Of a stretch of 64,000 bases of DNA, positions 34,635 to 41,958 are shown piece by piece. The DNA comes from CAMTUH01 sp947084935. Lineage in GTDB: Bacteria > Pseudomonadota > Gammaproteobacteria > Coxiellales > Coxiellaceae. Below the pieces are notes generated by a model, which was not told the origin of the DNA, made no database searches, and worked only from the letters and a program-made list of their open reading frames with translations. Location of the stretch: the NCBI GenBank assembly GCA_947084935.1, contig CAMTUH010000006.1:129923-193922 (forward strand), written 5' to 3'. How positions within the stretch are numbered: position 1 is the first letter of the stretch; each line of letters opens with the position of its first letter. Position numbers and translations under genes: made by a program.

Positions 34635-36029
34635 ATGAGTTTGTGTCGATTAATCAACAAAATCTTACGACTCAGCATCATCGGATTACTGGGCGCGTGC
34701 CTGTTTTCCCTAGCATTTGCCGCTGATGAAACCGATGAAGTGCAACGAAATACGTTAAACGTCGACATTAACGGCTCCAACAGTCAGCTTCCCAAACAAG
34801 ACATCCAACGATTCGTTACCACGATTGCATTAGTTCATCATTACTACATCAAAAAAGTGGACAACAACACGTTATTCGATAACGCCATTTCTGGCATGAT
34901 CAGTAGCTTGGATCCCCACTCCAGTTACCTCAGCGCCGACGATTTAAAAGAACTCAAAACCACGGTTTCGGGTGAGTTTGTGGGAATTGGGATCGAGCTG
35001 ACTATTTCGCAAGACGGAATGTTAAAAGTCATTAGCCCTCTGGATGGCTCGCCGGCTCAACGCGTGGGAATTAAACCCAACGATTACATCATTAAAATCG
35101 GCACTCAACTGGTTCGCAACATCAGTCTGCAAGACGCCGTGCGCCGTATCAAAGGGAAAAAAGGCACTCAAGTCACCTTAACTATTTTGCGAAAAGGGGT
35201 TAATAAACCGCTTACTTTTACCGTAACCCGCGAAGTCATCCACCTCGTTGGCGTGAAAAGCAAAATGTTGGAGCCAAGATACGGTTATATCCGGCTTACG
35301 TTCTTTCAAGGACCGCTCGAAAAACAAATGGTCGACGCCATCGATAAATTGAAAAAAGAATCCGGCGGAAAATTAGACGGGCTCATTTTGGATTTACGAA
35401 ATAATCCCGGTGGCTTACTCGACGTGAGCGCGCAAGTGGCTAACACGTTCCTCGATTCACGAAAACTGCGCCAATACCACAACTACATCGTCTACACCAA
35501 AGGCCGCATCCCCGGCTCGGACATCCAGATCAAGGCCACTTCTAAAGATATTATCCCCGGAACACCCATGGTGGTGTTAATTAACGGTGGTTCTGCATCA
35601 GCTTCTGAAATCGTGGCCGGCGCGCTTCAAGATTACAAACGCGCCATCATCATGGGCACGCGAAGTTTTGGAAAGGGTTCGGTGCAAACCGTATTGCCCA
35701 TCAGCAAAGACACTGCCATTAAATTGACGACGGCTTTGTATTACACGCCCGCAGGCCGTGAAATACAGGCCCGAGGCATTGTGCCGGACGTGACGGTGCC
35801 AGATTTAAAAGTGAAAAATACGGAAAACGGCCTTCTCGTCATTGATGAAGCCGATTTCCAAAATCATTTATCGAACGGTAACCAAAAAGAACAAGCGCAG
35901 CAAATAGCCACGGATCGCAAAAAATTGTTAAAAACGCAATTGGAATTAGCGAAAGACGATTACCAACTGTACGAAGCGCTGGTCATGCTAAAAGGATTAA
36001 ATGCGGTTAAGGGACAAACGCAACAATAA
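34635..36029 (+). CDS. Carboxyl-terminal processing peptidase (S41 family, PDZ)
   Basis: 464 aa periplasmic Ser/Lys protease. Ribosome site AAGGAGAT precedes the ATG. A signal peptide covers residues 1-30. The PDZ domain is at about 110-190 (SPAQRVGIKPNDYIIKIG). The S41 core has LILDLRNNPGG, the Ser nucleophile in GSASASEIVAGALQD and the Lys in FGKGSVQTV. Such CtpA/Prc-type enzymes trim murein hydrolases and lipoproteins. Position right after envC supports a role in cell-wall remodelling. Its stop nearly meets thyA, 11 bases away, tail to tail. Confidence 0.93.
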   Translation: MSLCRLINKILRLSIIGLLGACLFSLAFAADETDEVQRNTLNVDINGSNSQLPKQDIQRFVTTIALVHHYYIKKVDNNTLFDNAISGMISSLDPHSSYLSADDLKELKTTVSGEFVGIGIELTISQDGMLKVISPLDGSPAQRVGIKPNDYIIKIGTQLVRNISLQDAVRRIKGKKGTQVTLTILRKGVNKPLTFTVTREVIHLVGVKSKMLEPRYGYIRLTFFQGPLEKQMVDAIDKLKKESGGKLDGLILDLRNNPGGLLDVSAQVANTFLDSRKLRQYHNYIVYTKGRIPGSDIQIKATSKDIIPGTPMVVLINGGSASASEIVAGALQDYKRAIIMGTRSFGKGSVQTVLPISKDTAIKLTTALYYTPAGREIQARGIVPDVTVPDLKVKNTENGLLVIDEADFQNHLSNGNQKEQAQQIATDRKKLLKTQLELAKDDYQLYEALVMLKGLNAVKGQTQQ

Positions 36030-36040
36030 ATGGCCGTGCG

Positions 36041-36835
36041 TCATATCGCAATCGGCGCTTTAATCGCGGGGTGCGGGTTGTAATTAACGACTTCAAAATC
36101 GTCGTATTCATACTCAAACAAATTCACGGGGCAACGTTTCAGCAACAATTTCGGTAATGCTCGCGGTTGTCTCGACCATTGTTCCCGCGCTTGATTCAAA
36201 TGATTGTTGTAAAGATGGCAATCGCCCCCCGACCAAATGAACTCACCCACGTCCAGATCACACTGCTGCGCAACCATATGCGTTAATAACGCATAAGAAG
36301 CGATATTAAACGGCACACCCAAAAAAACATCGGCCGAACGTTGCGTTAATTTGCAGGATAAGGCCCCGTTGGCAACATAAAACTGAAATAACGCGTGACA
36401 CGGCGGCAATGCCATTTTATTTAAATCCCCCACGTTCCACGCACTCACAATCAAACGGCGTGAATCAGGATTCGTCTGAATCTGCGTGATGACTTCTTGC
36501 ATTTGATCGATGACGCGACCATCCGTGCATTCCCAACCACGCCATTGCTGACCGTAAATCGGACCCAAATCACCCGACTCATCAGCCCATTCATCCCAAA
36601 TTGTTACACCGTGGTCATTCAAATAACGAACGTTCGTATCGCCACGCAAAAGCCACAGCAGTTCGTAAATCACACTTTTCAAATGTAATTTTTTCGTCGT
36701 CACTAACGGAAAGCCATCTTTTAAATTAAACCGTAAATCGTATCCAAAAATACTGCGCGTACCGGTGCCGGTACGATCTTTTCTGTCGACGCCGTTTTTT
36801 AAAATCGTTTGCAGTAATTCGAGGTATTGTTTCAT
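36041..36835 (-). CDS. thyA: Thymidylate synthase
   Basis: 264 aa, the same length as E. coli ThyA. It methylates dUMP to dTMP with methylenetetrahydrofolate. The active Cys is in LPPCHALFQFYV; RSADVFLGVPFNIASYALL, GDCHLYNNH and the N-terminal RTGTGT loop are all intact. The final Ile-rich KAPIAI end is typical. It closes a minus-strand run rppH-ptsP-TauE-lgt-membrane protein-thyA, an expanded version of the enteric rppH-ptsP-lgt-thyA order. Confidence 0.98.
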   Translation of the reverse strand: MKQYLELLQTILKNGVDRKDRTGTGTRSIFGYDLRFNLKDGFPLVTTKKLHLKSVIYELLWLLRGDTNVRYLNDHGVTIWDEWADESGDLGPIYGQQWRGWECTDGRVIDQMQEVITQIQTNPDSRRLIVSAWNVGDLNKMALPPCHALFQFYVANGALSCKLTQRSADVFLGVPFNIASYALLTHMVAQQCDLDVGEFIWSGGDCHLYNNHLNQAREQWSRQPRALPKLLLKRCPVNLFEYEYDDFEVVNYNPHPAIKAPIAI

Positions 36836-36839
36836 GTCA

Positions 36840-37310
36840 CTAATACGTGGCGCTATTTTCAGAGGGTGTGTTGTTATTTTCCATTTGTGCTTGACCCGCG
36901 TTCTGCGCAGCCGGCTGCGCCTGTTCTACAGGATTTTGAGCCGATTGTGGATTTTGAGGAGCGCCCGGAACAGGGCTGGGCACCCTGCTGCCCATGTGAC
37001 TTTGCGCCAACATCGTTGTGAACAAAACCAACCAAAACACCCAGATCACGCCCATGGTATGCGGCATGGCGGATCGTTTAATCAGCCAAAAAACCGTGGC
37101 AATGACTAAGCCTGCAAACAACGGCAAGATCAGCAGCGACACCATATCCTGAATCAAACGCCCCACTTTATCATCGGAAAATATCGTGTGCAGCGTGCGG
37201 GCAATATAATTGTGTAACACCACTACGCTGTCTAACACGTGCACGAGCTGCGTTTTAAAAAAAATTCCCGCTGCAGAAAGAAGAAGAATTAACACGAATT
37301 GTTTAATCAT
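36840..37310 (-). CDS. Unknown small membrane protein between lgt and thyA
   Basis: 156 aa, no family recognised. About three membrane segments: residues 3-20, 58-80 and 84-101. The last 50 residues are Pro/Gln/Ala-rich (QNPVEQAQPAAQNAGQAQ) and probably disordered. The start overlaps the lgt end by eight bases and the stop lies four bases from thyA, so it is expressed with them. Any link to lipoprotein maturation is guesswork from position. Confidence 0.65.
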   Translation of the reverse strand: MIKQFVLILLLSAAGIFFKTQLVHVLDSVVVLHNYIARTLHTIFSDDKVGRLIQDMVSLLILPLFAGLVIATVFWLIKRSAMPHTMGVIWVFWLVLFTTMLAQSHMGSRVPSPVPGAPQNPQSAQNPVEQAQPAAQNAGQAQMENNNTPSENSATY

Positions 37311-38097
37311 AAAAACACTCCTTGTATCGATAAGCCAAAGCTAACGCCACTATTCCGAATACCATCATCGGCAGCGACAGCAATTGTCCCATCGTCAACC
37401 AACCAAAAGCAAGAAATCCCAGCTGCGGATCCGGCTGACGAAAACACTCAGCAACGAACCGAAATATCCCATAACCTAACAAAAATAAAGCCGTCACCGC
37501 AAAGCGTGGGCGTCGTTTCTTGGAAAACCACCATAAGATGATAAACAAAACGACGCCTTCCAGCAAAAATTCGTAAATTTGGGACGGATGGCGTGGCAGC
37601 GGGCCGGCATTCGGAAAGATCATACCCCAAGGCACCGTCGTCACACGCCCCCACAATTCACCGTTGATAAAATTCCCCAGACGACCCGCCGCTAAGCCAA
37701 TAGGAACCAAGGGCACGGCAAAATCGATAACATCCACCCACCGCTTTCGCGCATGTCGGCTGTATAACCCTGTCGCCAAAGCAACGCCAATCAATCCGCC
37801 GTGGAACGACATACCGCCTTGCCAGACTTTAAAAACAATCCAGGGATTCGAAATAAAATTCGAAAAGTCATAAAAAAGCATGTATCCCAAGCGGCCACCT
37901 ACAATAACTCCAACGGCGCTGTAAAAAATGAGGTCGCTCACTTGATCGCCGCTCCATCCACTACTGGGTTGACGCGCGCGCCACAACGCCAAACACCACG
38001 CCGCAACAAAACCCACCAAATACATCATCCCGTACCAATGCACGTTGAGCGGCCCAAGCTTAAAGGCGATAGGATTAATTGCAGGAAATATCAGCAT
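37303..38097 (-). CDS. lgt: Prolipoprotein diacylglyceryl transferase
   Basis: 264 aa inner-membrane enzyme with about seven membrane segments. It moves diacylglycerol from phosphatidylglycerol to the lipobox Cys, the first step of lipoprotein maturation. Signature GRLGNFINGELWGR is complete, and the conserved His motif reads MSFHGGLIGV. The HPSQIYE segment is present. It sits between the TauE/SafE-type gene and the unknown membrane protein. Identification is certain. Confidence 0.97.
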   Translation of the reverse strand: MLIFPAINPIAFKLGPLNVHWYGMMYLVGFVAAWCLALWRARQPSSGWSGDQVSDLIFYSAVGVIVGGRLGYMLFYDFSNFISNPWIVFKVWQGGMSFHGGLIGVALATGLYSRHARKRWVDVIDFAVPLVPIGLAAGRLGNFINGELWGRVTTVPWGMIFPNAGPLPRHPSQIYEFLLEGVVLFIILWWFSKKRRPRFAVTALFLLGYGIFRFVAECFRQPDPQLGFLAFGWLTMGQLLSLPMMVFGIVALALAYRYKECFYD

Positions 38098-38107
38098 GAC
38101 TCACCGT

Positions 38108-38914
38108 CTACGGCCCAAAGAGCAAATGCACTCCAACCAACAACAAAAAAACAGCAAAGACCCGTTTTAACGTATGAACGGGTAAACGATAAGACAATGA
38201 CACACCCAGTGGCACAAAGATCAATGTACCAATCGCAACCCCGATACACGCCGGCCAATAAACATAACCCGTACTCCACCGAGGCAATCCCAGCGAAAAA
38301 GATCCTGTAATCATCATCAGAATCGTACCCAGAATTGAAACCGTCAGCGCCGTTGCCACAGATACCAACACCGCTTCCCGAATGGCGACGTTGCGATACG
38401 TTAAATATGGAATAGTGACAATACCGCCACCCAACCCTAATAAACCGGACATCAATCCTGCCACTCCACCCAAAACTCCCATACCAAAAGTATTGGGCAA
38501 GCCTTTTTTGGGGCTCATGGCCTTCATCAGAAACATCCGCATTGCAATCAGAATAACGCAGACCCCAAAGATGATGGCAATGACGCGGCTGTGTAAAAAA
38601 TGTCCGAGCACGGCACCGCCAACAACACCGAAAAATAATCCCGGTAACAAGCGATGGAAAATATACCAAAATTCAATACCGTGATGCCGATGCGAAAAGA
38701 TAGCCCGAATCGTGGTAAAAACCATGACGGCAAGCGAAGTACCAACGGCCAAGTGCATAACGTTAGGCGAAGAAAAATTTTCCAACTGAAATAAATAAGC
38801 TAAACCCGGTACGGCGATCAACCCACCACCAACGCCCAGCACCCCAAACACCATACCCGAAAAAGCACCGAGTAAAATATAACTTAAAAAAATCAATATA
38901 AGATGTTCAATCAT
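38108..38914 (-). CDS. TauE/SafE-family membrane transporter
   Basis: 268 aa with about eight membrane segments. Two GLGGG-type half-repeats mark the family: GVLGVGGGLIAVPGLAYLF near the N-terminus and GLLGLGGGIVTIPYLTYRN in the middle. The family includes sulfite, sulfoacetate and other organosulfur anion exporters or importers; the substrate here is unknown. It sits between ptsP and lgt, two bases after the ptsP stop, where enterics have no such gene. Confidence 0.85.
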   Translation of the reverse strand: MIEHLILIFLSYILLGAFSGMVFGVLGVGGGLIAVPGLAYLFQLENFSSPNVMHLAVGTSLAVMVFTTIRAIFSHRHHGIEFWYIFHRLLPGLFFGVVGGAVLGHFLHSRVIAIIFGVCVILIAMRMFLMKAMSPKKGLPNTFGMGVLGGVAGLMSGLLGLGGGIVTIPYLTYRNVAIREAVLVSVATALTVSILGTILMMITGSFSLGLPRWSTGYVYWPACIGVAIGTLIFVPLGVSLSYRLPVHTLKRVFAVFLLLVGVHLLFGP

Positions 38915-38916
38915 TT

Positions 38917-41184
38917 TTACTTGCCGGCACGAATTAATCCGCCCAAGCCCGCTTCTTCCAACGCATTCTCTAAATGCAACCGAACTTCTCGGGGCTCGTC
39001 CATCGCCAATACTTCTTCCAATAATTCTTTGGCTTTGTCAAATGAAAAATTACGAATGACCCATTTTACCCGAGGTAGAATACGCGCATTCATACTCAAC
39101 ATGTCATACCCCATCGCCAATAATAGCACCACGGCTAAAGGATCACCGGCCATTTCACCGCAAATACTTACCGGCTTGCCCGCCTTGTGTCCTGCTTTAA
39201 CCACAGAATGCAGCGCGCGTAAAACGGCGGGATGCAATCCGTCATACAAATTAGCCACCCGGTGATTATTGCGATCAACTGCCAACATATATTGAATTAA
39301 ATCGTTGCTGCCGACGGATAAAAAATCCACGCGTTTTGCTAATTCGTTGGCTTGATACACCGCAGCGGGCACTTCAATCATCAATCCAATCGAAGGCGCT
39401 TCCACTTCGAGACCCTCTTCCACCAATTCTTGGCGGGCCTGATTGATCAATCGAAGGGACGCCTCCACTTCGCTCACGGAAGTGATCATCGGCAACAATA
39501 CCCATAAATTATTTAATTCCACGCTGGCCTGAAGCATCGCCCGGATCTGTTGGAGGAAAATTTCGGGGTGATCCAAGGTCACGCGGATACCGCGCCACCC
39601 CAAAAAAGGATTATCTTCATGCACCGTAAAATACGGTAAAGATTTGTCACCGCCGATGTCCAACGTTCGCATGACCACCGGTCGAGGCGCAAAGGTGTTA
39701 AGCAACTGTCGATACATGATGCGCTGTTCTTCCTCGCTCGGAAAACGATCGCGAATCATAAACGGCATTTCGGTACGATACAGTCCTACCCCTTCCGCAC
39801 CCACGCTCAACGACAAACCGCCTTCCAACGCAAGGCCCGTATTCACGTACAAAGAAATGGCGTGTCCATCCTTCGTTTTGGCCGGTAACTCGCGCAAGGC
39901 TTCCAGCTCGTGATCCAATTGCTGTTCTTCAGCGGCTAACGCCCGAAATTCTTTTTTAACGTCCGGAGCCGGAGACAAATAAATCTGGCCGTTATATCCA
40001 TCGACGATGATTTCCTTCCCCACGAGCTTGGCCAGTGGCGTCCCTCGAACCCCCATCACCGTCGGCAAGCCTAAAGCACGCGCCAAAATCGCCACGTGAG
40101 AATTGCCTGATCCCGTACCCGAAATAACACCGCGCAAACATTCTTCGGGAACTTCCATCAATTGCGTTGCCGTAACTTCCTCGCTGACGAGAATCGTATC
40201 TTTGGGAAACTCTAACGTTTCCCGCTCTTTCGATTGCAAATGCGCCAAAATACGACGCCCCAAATCGCGAAAATCCACGGCGCGCTCTCGCAAATAAACG
40301 TCTTCCAGCGATTCAAAATGCAATACGTGTTTTTTAATGACGCGCTTGAGTGCTCCTTGCGCCCATTGACCCGTTTTAATTTCCGAAATAACTTCATTGA
40401 TAAAAGTTCGGCTGTCTAAAAGACGCAGATAAGCATCAAACAATGCATTTTCAGAAACGCTCAACGAATTTTTGGCACGAATTTGCAACGCATGAATTTC
40501 ATCGCGCGCTTGAAGCAACGCGGTTTCAAATGCGGAAATCTCCGCTTCACTGTCGCTGGCCTTCTGATCGGGAACCGCATCGAGGTCCGCGACGGGAAAC
40601 AACACAATGGCTGATCCAATCGCAACGCCCGATGAACCCGACACACCACTCAAAACGATTTCAGTTTCTTTACGACGGCGCTTACTGATTTTTTCCAGCG
40701 CGCCTTTCGCGCGCGCATTGGCAATTTCAGCGGCCAAATGGATAGCCAACGTAACGCAAAATGCTTCTTCTTCTTCCGTAAAATAACGAACATCGCGTTG
40801 CTGCACCATGAGTATGCCCAACAACTCACCACGCTCGATGATGGGTATGCCTAAAAACCCGTGAAATTCCTCTTCGGTGAGTTCCGGCCGACGAATAAAC
40901 TTCGGATGCGTTTGCGCATTGTCGAGATTGATTGGCTCTTCACGTTCTCCCACCAACCCCACTAAACCCGAACCAAACTTCAAACGCAGTTTGCTGACTT
41001 GTTTTTGGTTTAACCCTTGCGTAGCCATTAATACGTATTCGCCCTGCACGTCGTCGCAGATAAACAAGCTGCAGGCGTCCGCAGGCAACGCTTCACAAAT
41101 GCGCTTGACCACAAGCTCCAACGCTTGTTCCAAACTCGAAGCGCCATTTACTTCCTGAGTAATTTGACGAAGAATTTTAAGCAC
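38917..41184 (-). CDS. ptsP: Phosphoenolpyruvate-protein phosphotransferase, nitrogen PTS (EINtr)
   Basis: 755 aa. Residues 1-160 form a GAF sensor domain (SLFICDDVQGEYVLMATQGL). The PEP-utilising domain carries the phospho-His in GSGNSHVAILARALGLPTVMG, and the C-terminal TIM barrel ends with the active Cys in SICGEMAGDP. EINtr passes phosphate to NPr and EIIANtr, which regulate potassium and stress responses; it has no sugar-transport role. It lies 12 bases after rppH, as in enterics. Confidence 0.96.
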   Translation of the reverse strand: MLKILRQITQEVNGASSLEQALELVVKRICEALPADACSLFICDDVQGEYVLMATQGLNQKQVSKLRLKFGSGLVGLVGEREEPINLDNAQTHPKFIRRPELTEEEFHGFLGIPIIERGELLGILMVQQRDVRYFTEEEEAFCVTLAIHLAAEIANARAKGALEKISKRRRKETEIVLSGVSGSSGVAIGSAIVLFPVADLDAVPDQKASDSEAEISAFETALLQARDEIHALQIRAKNSLSVSENALFDAYLRLLDSRTFINEVISEIKTGQWAQGALKRVIKKHVLHFESLEDVYLRERAVDFRDLGRRILAHLQSKERETLEFPKDTILVSEEVTATQLMEVPEECLRGVISGTGSGNSHVAILARALGLPTVMGVRGTPLAKLVGKEIIVDGYNGQIYLSPAPDVKKEFRALAAEEQQLDHELEALRELPAKTKDGHAISLYVNTGLALEGGLSLSVGAEGVGLYRTEMPFMIRDRFPSEEEQRIMYRQLLNTFAPRPVVMRTLDIGGDKSLPYFTVHEDNPFLGWRGIRVTLDHPEIFLQQIRAMLQASVELNNLWVLLPMITSVSEVEASLRLINQARQELVEEGLEVEAPSIGLMIEVPAAVYQANELAKRVDFLSVGSNDLIQYMLAVDRNNHRVANLYDGLHPAVLRALHSVVKAGHKAGKPVSICGEMAGDPLAVVLLLAMGYDMLSMNARILPRVKWVIRNFSFDKAKELLEEVLAMDEPREVRLHLENALEEAGLGGLIRAGK

Positions 41185-41196
41185 GCTTTCCTCAAA

Positions 41197-41688
41197 TCAA
41201 ATATAGTCTTCAAACGCCCTCAGCACTTTGTGATACACTTTTCGCTTAAAAGCAACCACGTGCTCCATCGGATACCAATAATCCACCCAATGCCAGTCAT
41301 CAAATTCCGGTTTCTCCGCACGATCCAAACGAATGCGCTGATCGTCCACCAACAGCCGCAATAAAAACCATTTTTGCCGTTGCCCCACACACAACGGTTT
41401 TGTATCGTATCGTCGAAACCGTTCGGGGAGACGATAACTCAACCACCCTCGTGTCTCGCTCAAATACTCAACGTCCTCCGAACGAAGGCCCAACTCCTCG
41501 AACAGCTCTCGAAACAGCGCCTCTTTCGGGGTCTCATTAGGCAATAAGCCCCCCTGCGGAAACTGCCACGCGTTGGAAACTCCTGGTCGTCGCCCCAAAA
41601 GCACCTGACCCTCTTTATTAAGGATCACCATGCCGACATTAAGCCGATACCCCCGTTGATCAATGACGCCCACATCCATATAACTCAT
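41197..41688 (-). CDS. rppH: RNA 5' pyrophosphohydrolase (Nudix)
   Basis: 163 aa. RppH removes pyrophosphate from triphosphorylated mRNA ends and so triggers RNase E decay. The Nudix box GGLLPNETPKEALFRELFEELGL has all key Glu and Arg residues. The N-terminal DQRGYRLNVGMVILN and the WVDYWYP segment are RppH-typical. A second ATG three codons in is possible as start. First gene before ptsP. It diverges from nrdA across a 270-base control region. Confidence 0.95.
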   Translation of the reverse strand: MSYMDVGVIDQRGYRLNVGMVILNKEGQVLLGRRPGVSNAWQFPQGGLLPNETPKEALFRELFEELGLRSEDVEYLSETRGWLSYRLPERFRRYDTKPLCVGQRQKWFLLRLLVDDQRIRLDRAEKPEFDDWHWVDYWYPMEHVVAFKRKVYHKVLRAFEDYI

Positions 41689-41737
41689 TGTTCCATTGCC
41701 GATGGCTGTCTTGCAAATCTTTCTTTTCTCTCACAGA

Positions 41738-41746
41738 TTATCCACA
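41738..41746 (+). promoter_or_regulatory. DnaA box upstream of nrdAB
   Basis: TTATCCACA is a perfect DnaA box, 22 bases upstream of the nrdA -35. In E. coli nrdAB transcription responds to DnaA, so the placement makes functional sense. Confidence 0.65.
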
Positions 41747-41767
41747 GCATTTCCCCAGACTTTTCCC

Positions 41768-41796
41768 TTGCAATTTGCACTAAAACACATTATCTT
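41768..41796 (+). promoter_or_regulatory. nrdAB promoter
   Basis: TTGCAA (41768-41773), exactly 17 bases, then TATCTT (41791-41796): a good sigma-70 promoter with a leader of about 155 bases before the nrdA ATG. The -10 lies inside the first NrdR-like box. Confidence 0.6.
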
Positions 41797-41831
41797 GTGT
41801 TTATCAATCAGTGAAACACCCATATGTTGGG
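41785..41831 (+). promoter_or_regulatory. Pair of NrdR-like boxes
   Basis: Box 1, ACACATTATCTTGTGT (41785-41800), is close to the NrdR consensus ACACwATATATwGTGT. Box 2, ACACCCATATGTTGGG (41816-41831), is weaker. They start 31 bp apart, three helical turns, the spacing at which paired NrdR boxes are known to occur. Box 1 covers the -10, fitting repression by NrdR. Confidence 0.7.
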
Positions 41832-41958
41832 GTTCAACGGAATGAACGGAATAGGCAAGATGCCGAACCAATCCCCGGATGTCAAACGGGTATTTCCGAG
41901 ATTTCATTCCCAAAATTAACCGATAGTCGTAACACCGTTGTTATTGTCAGGAGACTTT

